Source: SIG588 sp045599305
GTDB taxonomy: Bacteria; Bacillota; Clostridia; Oscillospirales; Acutalibacteraceae
NCBI GenBank assembly: GCA_045599305.1
Contig: JAZRVU010000037.1
Span: forward strand, 1-30,681
Direction: 5' to 3'
Length of the DNA stretch: 30,681 bases
Of the stretch, positions 1-8,677 are shown piece by piece. The position numbers were made by a program, and so were the translations under genes. Under the pieces are notes generated by a model. It searched no databases and was not told where the DNA came from. It saw only the letters and a program-made list of their open reading frames with translations. Each line of letters starts with the position of its first letter. Position 1 is the first letter of the stretch.

Positions 1-1113
1 AGGGGCGGCCGGGGGGGGGCCTTCGGGGGGGGGGGGGGGGGGGGAAGCCGGAAAAAGCCGCAGGGGCAGGGGGTTCATGGCCGCCACCAGCATGAAAGAG
101 CAGGGATAGGTGAGGGAGGAGGCCACCCGCGAGATGGTCACCCGCTCATCCTCCAGCGGCTGACGCAGACACTCCATGGCACTGCGGGAAAATTCCGGCA
201 GCTCGACCAAAAACAGCACACCGTGGTGCGCGAGCGATACCTCGCCCGGCCGCGGCACGGTGCCGCCGCCCACCAGACCGGCGGTGGAGATGTTGTGATG
301 CGGCGAGCGGAACGGCCGGGTGGTGAGCAATCCCACTCCACCGGGCAGCGTGCCCGCCACCGAGTGGATCTTGGTCGTCTCCAGCTGTTCCTCCCGCGTC
401 ATGTCGGGCAGAATGGAGGGCAGCCGCTTGGCCAGCATACTTTTGCCAGAGCCGGGCGGCCCGATGAGCAGGATGTTGTGCCCGCCGGCCGCGGCGATCT
501 CCATGGCGCGGCGTGCCGCCGCCTGCCCCATCACGTCCGCAAAATCCGGCATGGGGCCGGCGGGCGCGGCGACAAAATCGGCGGGGGTCAGCGGCGTGAT
601 CGCTTCCTGCCCGATGAGGTGGCGGATCAGCTGCAGCACGGTGGAGACGGGGAAGACGGTGATGCCGTCCACCACTGCGCCCTCGGCCGCGCAGTCGGCC
701 GGGACATACACCTGCCGCACACCGTGATCGCGCGCGGCGATCACCATGGGCAGCACGCCGTGTACGGGGCGCACCTCGCCGGTGAGCGAGAGCTCGCCCA
801 AAAAGGCGCAGGGCTCCTGCGGCAGATGCAGTTGACCGCTGGCGCACAGAAGTGCCAGCAGCAGCGGCAGGTCATAGACCGAGCCGTCTTTTTTCACGTC
901 GGCCGGAGCCAGATTGACGGTGATACGGCTGACGGGATAGGTGAAGCCACTGTTCTTCAGCGCGGCACGCACCCGGTCACGCGATTCCTTCACCGCCTGA
1001 CCCGGCAGACCCACCACGTCAAAGCCCGGCAGACCGTTGGAAAGGTCTGCCTCCACATCCACCATGAAGCCGTTGATACCGGCCAGTCCCATGCTTTTCA
1101 GTCGTGCAAACAT
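1..1113 (-). CDS. comM: YifB/ComM-family Mg-chelatase-like AAA+ ATPase, 3' end missing and damaged
   Basis: The protein starts MFARLKSMGLAGINGF, the usual YifB/ComM opening, and has the N-terminal Lon-protease-like fold followed by the Mg-chelatase AAA+ domain. Walker A, GPPGSGKS, is coded at bases 439-462. In transforming bacteria ComM is a branch-migration helicase acting on recombination intermediates; in clostridia the role is not established. The ribosome site GGAGG lies inside the last codons of the upstream ATPase gene, whose stop is only 4 bases away, so the two are translationally coupled. Two oddities sit near the window edge. Walker B reads LFLVELPEF where the family has LFLDELPEF (codon at 205-207). 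The frame breaks at a G run at 69-73: removing one G restores the family motif MNPCPCG. The poly-G tracts at 11-19 and 25-44 are not believable coding sequence. The gene is therefore probably intact in the organism and damaged by the assembly. Confidence 0.9.
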   Translation of the reverse strand, partial: MFARLKSMGLAGINGFMVDVEADLSNGLPGFDVVGLPGQAVKESRDRVRAALKNSGFTYPVSRITVNLAPADVKKDGSVYDLPLLLALLCASGQLHLPQEPCAFLGELSLTGEVRPVHGVLPMVIAARDHGVRQVYVPADCAAEGAVVDGITVFPVSTVLQLIRHLIGQEAITPLTPADFVAAPAGPMPDFADVMGQAAARRAMEIAAAGGHNILLIGPPGSGKSMLAKRLPSILPDMTREEQLETTKIHSVAGTLPGGVGLLTTRPFRSPHHNISTAGLVGGGTVPRPGEVSLAHHGVLFLVELPEFSRSAMECLRQPLEDERVTISRVASSLTYPCSFMLVAAMNPLPLRLFPASPPPPPPEGPPPAAP

Positions 1114-1117
1114 GGCC

Positions 1118-3652
1118 TTACCTCCGGTGTGACAGGATGGTGAACAGGATCTTGCCGCCCTGCGTCAGCAGCCAGAACACCGCCAGCAGGATCAGCACGA
1201 AAACGAGACAGTCTTCAAAGAGCAAAAGCACGGCGGGCGCGAGCAGCAGCGGAAGCATCAGCGCCGCCATCAGCACCAAGCCGACCACCGCCCACGGGGC
1301 GCGGAACAGCCCGCTGCGCCAGAAGGGCAGGGCACTGCGCACGCCGAGCATCAGCAGCGCCAGCCCGAAGCCCCACACGGCAAGCGATGCCGTCTCGCCG
1401 CGAAGTCCCATCGCGATGAGTGCCAGCACGGCCAGCAGCACCCCGGCGGATATCGCCGCCGCCGTGGCGGCACCGAGTACGCCGTGGTGCGCGCCGTGCG
1501 GCGGACGGCGCATGGTATTGTGTCCGGCAGGCTCGTGGGCGAATATCAGCGCGGTGAGCGCTCCGATCAGTCCTGTCCACAGCAGGGGAACGGACGCAAG
1601 CGGTGTCGCTCCCCACACGATCAGCGACAAAAGGGCGAGCAGCAGTGTGCCCACACCGGCGGCCAGACGGAAGGCGACCGCCCGGTCAAGATCCTCACGG
1701 ATGGCCCGTGCCTCGCGGATGGCGGCCACCAGCGCGGAAAACCGCGGCTCGGCCAGTACCAGTGCGGCCGCATCGGCGGCGTGTTCCTCTCCTTCGGCCG
1801 CGGCACAGCCCACATCCGCCACGTGCATGGCGGGCACATCCGCCGCCACGCGGCCGGTCACGGCCACCACGGCTCCCCGTGCTTTCCACGCCTGCACCAG
1901 CCGCAGTTTATCTGCCGCACCGGCGCGGGCACATACCCGGATGGAGGAGAGACGGTGTGCCAGTTCCTCGTCCGAAAGTGCGGCCAGTTCCTCGCCCGTG
2001 ATCGCCTGCGAACGGTCTGTCAGCAGGTCCACGCGCCGTGCGGAGGAGATGGCGGCCTCCGGACTGTCGTCCGTGATCATGATGGGGCAGATACCCGCGG
2101 TGCGGCAGGCGGCCACAGCGGCGGCCGTGTCCTCATACGGCGGGTCGGAAAGACCGAGCAGCCCCAAAAAGGTCATGTCCCGTTCGATTTCTTCCGGCAG
2201 GAAGGGCGAGGGGATGGCGGGAATCGTTTTATAGGCCACCGCGTAGGTGCGCAGTGCCTCGGCATTCATAAATTCGCGGACATCGTCCAGTTCTTCCGGC
2301 AGATGGCTGCACAGCGGCAGCAGATCCTCCGCCGCCCCTCTGGCCACCGCGATGTACTGCCCTTCGATCAGGTGGATCGACAGCACGTGCCGGCGGTCGC
2401 GGCCACTGCCGGCGCCCTCTACCCGCGGGTAGGAGGCCACCAGATCGGCCGTGTCCACATCGTGGGCGTTGAGATAGTCCGTCACCGCGGATGCCGCCGG
2501 ATCGTGTGCGCCGTCGGCACACAGGGCGGCAAGCTGCAGCAGTGTGTGCAGATCCTCGGGGGTGCGGTTGCTGTCTAGTTTGATCATGCGGCCGTTGGCA
2601 AAGGCGCGCACCAGTGTCATGGTGTTTTGGGTGAACAGGCCGGTCTTGTCGGCCAGCAGCACATCCACCTGCCCCAGTTTTTCGGCCGTGCGCGCACCGG
2701 CGGCCACCAGCCCGTGTCTGGCCATGCGCCGCAGACCGGTGATCCACGTCATCGGCGCCAATGTCGCCAGTTCCTCCGGCATCAGCGAAGCGGCCAGCGC
2801 GGCGCCCAGCAGCAGCGAGGAGAGCAGCGGCGCCCCGGCCACCACCGAAAGAATCGCCGCCAGCACACCGGCGATGACCGTCACGGCCGCAAGCGTTTTG
2901 CCCATTTTGACCAGTTCCTGCTGCTGCGGGTAGAAGGCGGGATCATCCCACCGCGACCAGCGCTGCTGGGTGCGGGCGGTGCGGCTGCCCGTCTCCACCA
3001 CCACGGCACGGCCGTGTCCCTGCAGCACGGGGCAGCCGGCATAGAGCATATTTTCCCGATGATTCAAAGTGGCAATGGCCGCCACCGCCGCGTCGGCCGA
3101 TTTGACGGCCGGCAGCACATCCTCGGTGAGAGGGGATTCATCGCAGTGCAGTTCCAGACTGCTCAGCAGGCGGCAGTCGGCGGGGACGATATCCCCGGCG
3201 GTGACCTCCACGATGTCGCCGGGCACCAGCTCGGCGGCGGAAATATCCCGCTTTTCCCCGCCGCGCCACACGTGTGCCGCGGGGGAACGCAGGGTGTGCA
3301 GCATCGGCGGCACATAGCCGCCCTTGCGGTCGGCCAGCGTGTCCAGCAGACAGCGGATGACTAGCAGCCCCAGCAGCAGGCAGGGGGTCAGCCACTCGGC
3401 TGCGCGGTGCCTATACACGGCATAGGCGTTCAAAAGCAGTGAAACAAGAATCAAAATCAGCAGCAATATGACCGCCGGGCGGCGCAGACGGTCAAAAAGC
3501 CGCCGGCCGAAGGGTTGTCCCTTCGGCGCCTTGGGCATATTCGGGCCGTATTCGCGCAGACGCTGTGCCGCGTCGTCGTCTGTCAGGCCGTTATCGCGGT
3601 CGGTGCCCAACTGGGTCAGTACTGCCGCGACCGATTCACTGTGCCATATCAT
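1118..3652 (-). CDS. P-type ATPase-like membrane protein with degenerate catalytic motifs
   Basis: About 844 residues with the full layout of a PII calcium-type P-type ATPase: N-terminal cation-ATPase domain, membrane hairpin near 63-105, actuator domain near 120-240, second hairpin near 255-295, P and N domains 330-660, and six C-terminal membrane segments. Residue numbers count from the upstream ATG at 3661. The phosphorylated Asp survives in DKTGL (338-342), but almost every other signature is altered. TGES is TEDV (179-182), KGAPE is RGAAE (441-445), the TGD loop is TDD (530-532), GDGVND is GRVAAD (603-608), DPPR is DPPY, the M4 PEGLP is PEELA, and the M6 NLVTD is GLIGA. Transport by the normal cycle is therefore unlikely. 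The start at 3652 is preferred because AAAGG lies 9 bases upstream; the ATG at 3661 touches that site. It is followed 4 bases later by comM. Fold assignment is confident; function is unknown. Confidence 0.85.
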   Translation of the reverse strand: MIWHSESVAAVLTQLGTDRDNGLTDDDAAQRLREYGPNMPKAPKGQPFGRRLFDRLRRPAVILLLILILVSLLLNAYAVYRHRAAEWLTPCLLLGLLVIRCLLDTLADRKGGYVPPMLHTLRSPAAHVWRGGEKRDISAAELVPGDIVEVTAGDIVPADCRLLSSLELHCDESPLTEDVLPAVKSADAAVAAIATLNHRENMLYAGCPVLQGHGRAVVVETGSRTARTQQRWSRWDDPAFYPQQQELVKMGKTLAAVTVIAGVLAAILSVVAGAPLLSSLLLGAALAASLMPEELATLAPMTWITGLRRMARHGLVAAGARTAEKLGQVDVLLADKTGLFTQNTMTLVRAFANGRMIKLDSNRTPEDLHTLLQLAALCADGAHDPAASAVTDYLNAHDVDTADLVASYPRVEGAGSGRDRRHVLSIHLIEGQYIAVARGAAEDLLPLCSHLPEELDDVREFMNAEALRTYAVAYKTIPAIPSPFLPEEIERDMTFLGLLGLSDPPYEDTAAAVAACRTAGICPIMITDDSPEAAISSARRVDLLTDRSQAITGEELAALSDEELAHRLSSIRVCARAGAADKLRLVQAWKARGAVVAVTGRVAADVPAMHVADVGCAAAEGEEHAADAAALVLAEPRFSALVAAIREARAIREDLDRAVAFRLAAGVGTLLLALLSLIVWGATPLASVPLLWTGLIGALTALIFAHEPAGHNTMRRPPHGAHHGVLGAATAAAISAGVLLAVLALIAMGLRGETASLAVWGFGLALLMLGVRSALPFWRSGLFRAPWAVVGLVLMAALMLPLLLAPAVLLLFEDCLVFVLILLAVFWLLTQGGKILFTILSHRR

Positions 3653-3759
3653 GAACCTCATCCTTTCCCGAATGAAGATATCAATTTATATAAGTATAAA
3701 TAGTATAACACATCTGAATGGAAAAAGGAAGAGCAAACACATATTTTTTAAAAAGCGGC

Positions 3760-3795
3760 AAAAAAGTGTCCCGGCGCTCTTTCGGGCGCCGGGAC
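3760..3795 (-). terminator. Intrinsic terminator of the alpha-mannosidase gene
   Basis: On the minus strand a perfect 10-bp stem (3786-3795 with 3768-3777, arms GTCCCGGCGC and GCGCCGGGAC) with an 8-base loop is followed by AC and a run of six T (3760-3765). It lies about 20 bases after the GH38 stop codon. Confidence 0.9.
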
Positions 3796-3817
3796 GGAAG
3801 ATCAAAAACAGGGGAGG

Positions 3818-6670
3818 TCAGAACGTCACGCGGATACTGCGCAGCGCGTGGGCGGGCACCGTGAAGACGGCGGCACCGTCCTCGACAGTCAGCGCCGCGG
3901 ACTGCTCGCCCAGCAGGTCGACGGTTTCGGCCGCTTTCACGGGGCGCACACAGGTCAGGCGGCAGGCACTGCTTTGGTCGGTCACATTGTAGAGACGCAC
4001 CAGCAGGGCATCGCCGTCCATACTCACGGAGGAGATGACGCACTCTGCCGAATCCAGCGACAGGAGACTGCCCTCGGTGGGCAGCGTGCCGCCGTGGGTG
4101 CCGCGGGCGGGCTGATAGGTGAGCGGCGAATTGAGCGAGGTGGCGGTGTCCTCCATCACCTTCGGGTCACACCCGAAGATGCCCACATGGAACTGGATGG
4201 TGTGCCGGCCGAATTCCGGATAGGGATCGGGGTTGGCGGCACTGTTGATGAGGGTGGAGGTGAGGGTGCCGTCGGCGGTGCCGCGGTAGCCGTATTTGCC
4301 GGCGCTGACGATGCCCACGCCGTTTTTGCCGCCCGGTGCGGGCGCCAGCGCGAACTGCAGACCGGGCACATCGTGATCAAGCGGCGGGCGGGAGATCACG
4401 CCGCCGGGGATATCGTAGAGATACTCGGTGGGGGCGTCCTTCAGCGGCAGGGAGAAGACCAGCACCGGCACCGATTCGCCGCCTGCGGTCTCGCGCCAGT
4501 CGGCCTCCACGCGGTAGGCCACGGCGGGGGCGTCATCGGTCAGCGAAGCGATCACACGCAGGGTGGACTGCCCCACCTTGTATTCCGCCGTGAGGGTGCT
4601 GCGCAGCGGGCCGCTGCTCATGCGGATCACCACCGCGTTGTCGACGGGATGCACCCGGCGCCAGCGGCCGATATGCCACGCGTCGGAGGTGGCGCGCTCG
4701 GTGTCTATCAGGCACAGGCCGGCGTCGCCGCGCAGCCGCTCTTTCTGCTCTGTTTTGTCAAAGAGGGAGATCATGCGGCCGTTTTGACGGTTGAACACCG
4801 CTTTTAGGCGGCTGTTCTCCAGCACATAGTCGGTCGCTTCGACATCTTTGCCGTCGGCGTTTAAGTAAAGCGGGTAATCCTCGCCCAGTTCCCGCTCCCG
4901 TAGCACCAGCGTGGTGTAGCCGAAGGGCTCCACCGTGACCGGCACCAGCAGGCGGAAGCAGAAATGTGCCCAGTAATGCTGCGGCTCGCCGTCCAGCAGA
5001 TGGGTGCGCTTCTCATTGCCCGCGGCGTCGGTGACGCGGATGCGGCGCATATCGCCCGTCCAGTCCCAAACGGTCAGCTCCACCGGCTCGCTCTTTTTGA
5101 CGGCGGTGGGGTTGAAGACGGTGAAGACGCGCACCTTGCCGGTGCCGCGCTCGCTGCGGGGCATACCGCCGAAATAGCCGACGCCGTAGCCCACGCCCGC
5201 GCTCTGCGACAGGTCGGACACGTCGTCACCGCAGGGGATGGCGGAGGTGTCGATCGCGTCGGTCACCTGCAGGGCGGACTTGGTCATCTGCGTCTGTGCG
5301 GTGGCCAGCACGCGGGAGTACAGTCCCATGGCGTATTCCCGGCTCTCCTGCACGCAGGAGCCGGTGAGGATGTCGTGGAAGTGGGTGAACAGAGTGTTCT
5401 GCCACGCCGATTCGTAGTCCTTCTGCGGATAGGCGGCGCCGGTCTGCAGGGTGGCCAGCGCGTTCATGCCCTCGGCCGAGGCCAGCGCACGTTCGCTGGC
5501 GCGGTTGCCCATTTTGATGCGGCTCTGGGTGGTGTAGCACCCGGGGAAGATGAAGTTGATCTCATGATCCACCAGCGGCAGTTGGTCACGCACCGCCTCC
5601 GCCTTGTGGAAGAATTCGCGCATGGTGCCGAATTTCACCCGCGGGAAGATGGGCCAGTCCATCATCTCGATGCCGCGCTCCACATCGCGGCGGGTGGGGC
5701 CGCCGCCGTGGTCGCCCACGCCGTAGACCACCATACCGGTCTTCAGCCCGGCGCAGTGTTTGGATACCTCGATCAGCGCGGGGCCGATCTTCGGACGGAT
5801 GCCGCTGTTATACCATTGCCGCTCGCGGTAGCAGAGGATCTCCTGCCCCGACTGGCCGCGCCAGCGGTAGAGGGCGTAGTCCCGCTCCTCCAGCGCGCGG
5901 CAGTGGTAATAGTATTTCACGCCGCCGGCGGTGTCCAGCTCCGGCAGATTGGCGCTGTGGCCGAAGGTGTCGGGCGAAAAGTCGATCTCCAGCGAGGCGG
6001 GGTCGATCCCCCAGTGGTCACGCAGATAGGTCTTGGTGTATTGGATATGCCGCAGCAGCGATTCGGTGTTCGGCATATTTTTGTCCGTCTCCACCCATGC
6101 GGAGGCGGTGATCTCCCACCGGCCCTCGGCGATGCGCTGCTTGATGCGCGCCATCATCTCGGGGTCATACTCCTCCACGATCTGATAGACGGAGGCCTGC
6201 GACTGGGAGAAGCAGAACTGGGGATATTCGTCCATGATGTCCAGCATGGTGCGGAAGGTGGCCAGCGTGGCCGCCACCGTCTCCTGCCAACTCCACATCC
6301 AGTTCATGTCGATGTGGGCGTGCCCCACCAGGATCAGCTCATATTCCTTGGCGGCCGCTTCCATGGGGGAAAGCGCCTGCTCGGCCGCCAGACAGACCGC
6401 ACGCGTCAGGGTGCCATCCTCGCGCATGGCATCCTCCAGCAGGGTCAGCGCGCTGTCGATCTCGCCGTCAAAGCGGTGCTCCTGTGAGGAGGAGAGACGC
6501 ATGGCAAATTCCAGTTCGCCGAAAATGCGGCGGATGTGGGCCGCGGGCAAGGTGATGCAGTTGCGGGCGTCCTCCCCTTCGCCGCCGTAGTTGTGCTCAA
6601 AACGGGTCATTTCACGGTTGCCGCCCACCTGCGTTTTCAGGTCGGTGTACCGTGCTGCCAGAGTACTCAT
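3818..6670 (-). CDS. GH38 alpha-mannosidase
   Basis: 950 residues, a normal size for bacterial GH38 retaining alpha-mannosidases. These remove alpha-linked mannose from glycans by a zinc-dependent two-step mechanism. Visible family signatures are the metal-binding HAHIDMNW (H119 and D121), the nucleophile region DFSPDTFGHS (D234), and the second metal motif FTHFHDILTG (around H432), followed by the all-beta C-terminal domains. There is no signal peptide, so the enzyme should act in the cytoplasm on imported oligosaccharides. The start is set by AGGAGG 8 bases before the ATG. The gene stands alone, with its own candidate promoter (6704-6732) and terminator. Substrate linkage cannot be read from the sequence. 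Confidence 0.95.
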   Translation of the reverse strand: MSTLAARYTDLKTQVGGNREMTRFEHNYGGEGEDARNCITLPAAHIRRIFGELEFAMRLSSSQEHRFDGEIDSALTLLEDAMREDGTLTRAVCLAAEQALSPMEAAAKEYELILVGHAHIDMNWMWSWQETVAATLATFRTMLDIMDEYPQFCFSQSQASVYQIVEEYDPEMMARIKQRIAEGRWEITASAWVETDKNMPNTESLLRHIQYTKTYLRDHWGIDPASLEIDFSPDTFGHSANLPELDTAGGVKYYYHCRALEERDYALYRWRGQSGQEILCYRERQWYNSGIRPKIGPALIEVSKHCAGLKTGMVVYGVGDHGGGPTRRDVERGIEMMDWPIFPRVKFGTMREFFHKAEAVRDQLPLVDHEINFIFPGCYTTQSRIKMGNRASERALASAEGMNALATLQTGAAYPQKDYESAWQNTLFTHFHDILTGSCVQESREYAMGLYSRVLATAQTQMTKSALQVTDAIDTSAIPCGDDVSDLSQSAGVGYGVGYFGGMPRSERGTGKVRVFTVFNPTAVKKSEPVELTVWDWTGDMRRIRVTDAAGNEKRTHLLDGEPQHYWAHFCFRLLVPVTVEPFGYTTLVLRERELGEDYPLYLNADGKDVEATDYVLENSRLKAVFNRQNGRMISLFDKTEQKERLRGDAGLCLIDTERATSDAWHIGRWRRVHPVDNAVVIRMSSGPLRSTLTAEYKVGQSTLRVIASLTDDAPAVAYRVEADWRETAGGESVPVLVFSLPLKDAPTEYLYDIPGGVISRPPLDHDVPGLQFALAPAPGGKNGVGIVSAGKYGYRGTADGTLTSTLINSAANPDPYPEFGRHTIQFHVGIFGCDPKVMEDTATSLNSPLTYQPARGTHGGTLPTEGSLLSLDSAECVISSVSMDGDALLVRLYNVTDQSSACRLTCVRPVKAAETVDLLGEQSAALTVEDGAAVFTVPAHALRSIRVTF

Positions 6671-6703
6671 AATGACGTCCTCCTTTTTGTCATTCTGTTG
6701 TTT

Positions 6704-6732
6704 ATGGTATCATGTTTTCCTAAAAAATACAA
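6704..6732 (-). promoter_or_regulatory. Candidate SigA promoter for the alpha-mannosidase gene
   Basis: Minus strand: -35 TTGTAT (6727-6732), 17-base spacer, -10 TACCAT (6704-6709), in an AT-rich gap otherwise surrounded by GC-rich coding DNA, about 35 bases before the start codon. Each hexamer matches consensus at 4 of 6. Confidence 0.55.
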
Positions 6733-6744
6733 GCCACAACGGGT

Positions 6745-7827
6745 CTATTTTTCGCCGACTTTTTTAAGAATTTCCGCCGTGATCCGCCCGCATAGCGCAT
6801 CCACGGCGGCAAAGTCGGTGGCGGCGATGCTGAATCGCTCCAGCCGGTCGTGGACTGCCTTGGCCTCTCCTGCCAGTTCCGCCGCCTCGCCCAGCAGTTC
6901 GCGGGCGGCGCGGCGGTCGAACGCCAGCCGCTGCCGCTTCTGACGCAGTGCCTCCTCGTCGGTGAAGCGGGCGGCGTGTACCCGGCGATAGGCGGGGAAA
7001 TCCGCCCGGTGGAACGGGTTGGAGAGGGTGAAGCCCACCCCCAGTGCTGGCAGAAGCAGGTGGTCTGTCTTGTCGTGCGGTGCGAGCGGGCAGGGGCAGG
7101 TGATGATCTCCTGTCCGGCCGCCAGTGCGTGGCTGCGCAGTTCCTCCAGCAGCAGGCTGCCTGCCGCGCCGTAATCATCCTCCACCACATAGAGCCGCGG
7201 GCAGAGCGCCTGCAGCGTGCTGTAGAGCACCATTTCCCCCTCCGGGGTGACCGCGCTCAGAAAACGGCGCTGCTCCCGCCCGGTGCCGTGCCCGTGAAAT
7301 TCCCGCCCCGCGATGCGGGCGGCGGTGCGGGTCACCTTGTCGGTGTCGGTGCAGGCCAGCGCGGTGCGGCGGCTGTCGGCCAGCATGGCGGCGGCCGCCG
7401 TCAAAAACTGCCGGCAGCGCCCGTGCAGTTCGCGGCAGGTATCGGTCGCCTCCATGATCTCGCGGGCGTGCGGACGCAGAGCGGCGGTGTCCACACAGCC
7501 GCCGATATCCGCCACCGTCTCGGTCACGCCCCAGTAGCGCGGCTCCAACACATGGGGCGCGGTGCCGTCGAAGATCGCTGTCTTCAGCTGCAAAAAGAGC
7601 ACGCCGTCCAGCGAGCCGGGATCGGAAGAACAGAGGATCTCCTGTACGTCGCAGCCGGCGGCCGCCGTCACCCGCTCCTCCACCCGCCGCATAAAGGTGG
7701 ACTTGCCGGTGCCGGGGCCGCCCTTGAGGATGTATACCCGCCAGCCGTCGCGGGGCGCGTAGCTTTCGGGCATATAGCCCACAAAGCCTCCCGGCGTGTT
7801 GGCTCCTAAAAAGAAACAGGACTGCAT
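6745..7827 (-). CDS. P-loop NTPase of two related halves (PRK06851-like)
   Basis: 360 residues from the ATG at 7827, chosen because AAAGGGGGAAA stands just upstream; the open frame runs further but that part is not protein-like. The first half contains FLGANTPGGF (6-15) and a good P-loop GGPGTGKST (36-44). The second half repeats the pattern: FLSAVTPEG near 189 is followed at the equivalent distance by EDDYGAAGS (216-224), where the P-loop should be but the glycines and lysine are gone. The layout resembles the clostridial and bacillar family catalogued as PRK06851, whose function is not known; that match is from memory. The gene is transcribed away from the yabP cluster. No membrane segments are visible, so it is probably a cytoplasmic nucleotide-binding protein. 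Confidence 0.75.
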   Translation of the reverse strand: MQSCFFLGANTPGGFVGYMPESYAPRDGWRVYILKGGPGTGKSTFMRRVEERVTAAAGCDVQEILCSSDPGSLDGVLFLQLKTAIFDGTAPHVLEPRYWGVTETVADIGGCVDTAALRPHAREIMEATDTCRELHGRCRQFLTAAAAMLADSRRTALACTDTDKVTRTAARIAGREFHGHGTGREQRRFLSAVTPEGEMVLYSTLQALCPRLYVVEDDYGAAGSLLLEELRSHALAAGQEIITCPCPLAPHDKTDHLLLPALGVGFTLSNPFHRADFPAYRRVHAARFTDEEALRQKRQRLAFDRRAARELLGEAAELAGEAKAVHDRLERFSIAATDFAAVDALCGRITAEILKKVGEK

Positions 7828-7878
7828 GGTCGTTTCCCCCTTTCCCGCCATCCTATGCCGTCCGGCCGCCGCCCGCGC

Positions 7879-7905
7879 ATACTTTTTGTGCTTTCGGCAT
7901 ACCTT
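7879..7905 (+). promoter_or_regulatory. Candidate sporulation (SigE-like) promoter for yabPQ
   Basis: GCATAC at 7877-7882 and CATACCTT at 7898-7905, with 16 bases between the ATA and CATAC elements, resemble the SigE-type -35 (ATA) and -10 (CATACAnT). In Bacillus subtilis yabP is under mother-cell SigE control. No SigA-like hexamers are visible here. Moderate support only. Confidence 0.4.
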
Positions 7906-7926
7906 TTCATGAACGGAGGGATCACA

Positions 7927-8214
7927 ATGGCGGGAACAGAGGAAAAAGCACGGGCGGCCATGCCCCATCAGATCATCCTGCAGGATCGCAAGACGCTCAG
8001 CGTGAGCGGCGTGTCGGACGTGGACAGTTTTGACGGGCTGACGGTGGTGGCCTATACCGATCTGGGCGAACTGACTATCCGGGGCAGCGGCCTGACCATC
8101 CAGCGGCTGAATGTGGAGACGGGGGATCTGTCTCTCACCGGCGAGGTGGACTCGCTCACCTATTCCGATATGTCCTCCCGCCACGGCGGGCGGCTGCGGC
8201 GCCTGTTCCGCTGA
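7927..8214 (+). CDS. yabP: Sporulation protein YabP
   Basis: 95 residues matching the YabP/YqfC family, small proteins needed for sporulation in the mother cell. Typical text is the opening HQIILQDRKTLSVSGVSDVD followed by LGELTIRGSGL. The ATG at 7927 follows GGAGGG by 6 bases; an in-frame upstream extension to 7855 has no ribosome site and is rejected. The next gene, yabQ, starts two bases after this stop codon, so the pair is translationally coupled. The order yabP-yabQ-divIC-yabR is the conserved Firmicutes arrangement, which makes the assignment secure. Confidence 0.93.
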   Translation: MAGTEEKARAAMPHQIILQDRKTLSVSGVSDVDSFDGLTVVAYTDLGELTIRGSGLTIQRLNVETGDLSLTGEVDSLTYSDMSSRHGGRLRRLFR

Positions 8215-8215
8215 T

Positions 8216-8677
8216 ATGGAGCGGTTCGGCATCAGCGTGGGCGGCCAGCTGCTGGAAGCGGTGCGCTTTGCCGGTATCGGGGTGCTGCTGGGGGTGTGGT
8301 ATGACCTGTTCCGGCTCGTCCGGCTGCTCACCCGTCCGCCCGCGTGGCGCATATTCGTGCAGGATATGCTCTATTTCTGCTCGGCCGCCGCCGTGACGAT
8401 GCTGCTGGCGCTGCCGGTCAGCAGCGGCCGGATCCGGCTATTTCATCTGCTGGCGCTCACCATCGGCGCCGTGTGCTACTACTTCACCGTGGGACGGCTC
8501 GTCTACCGGATTGCCCGCCTGCTGGACAGGGTGCTGCGGTGGATCGGGCGGGTCTTCGGGCACATTTTTGACCGCCTGGCCGGGTGGGGAGGGCATCTTT
8601 GCGAAAAATTAAAAAATATTTTTAAAAAAGCCGCACTTTTTTGGAAAAACCGCTTGCAACTTGACCACAAGATGTAG
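8216..8677 (+). CDS. yabQ: Spore cortex biosynthesis protein YabQ
   Basis: 153 residues starting MERFGISVGGQLLEAV. It has several hydrophobic segments (around residues 12-35, 50-70 and 80-100) and a basic C-terminal tail rich in Lys, Arg and Phe. YabQ is a membrane protein of the forespore outer membrane required for cortex formation in B. subtilis. It is placed directly after yabP and before divIC. The start follows yabP's stop by one base, with no separate strong ribosome site, consistent with coupling. Its last codons overlap the candidate promoter of divIC. Confidence 0.88.
   Translation: MERFGISVGGQLLEAVRFAGIGVLLGVWYDLFRLVRLLTRPPAWRIFVQDMLYFCSAAAVTMLLALPVSSGRIRLFHLLALTIGAVCYYFTVGRLVYRIARLLDRVLRWIGRVFGHIFDRLAGWGGHLCEKLKNIFKKAALFWKNRLQLDHKM

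Noticed and set aside
11..44. G-rich runs as a G-quadruplex or regulatory element
   Set aside because: They fall in a coding region at the window edge and destroy the frame; sequencing or assembly artefact is the simpler reading.
4964..6487. 507-codon open frame on the plus strand
   Set aside because: It is exactly antisense to the GH38 catalytic region, which carries all family motifs. Its His/Gly/Val-rich sequence is the usual shadow of GC-rich coding DNA.
7828..8352. N-terminal extension of the two-half P-loop protein
   Set aside because: No ribosome site at the upstream start; it is antisense to yabP/yabQ and not protein-like. A strong site precedes the ATG at 7827.
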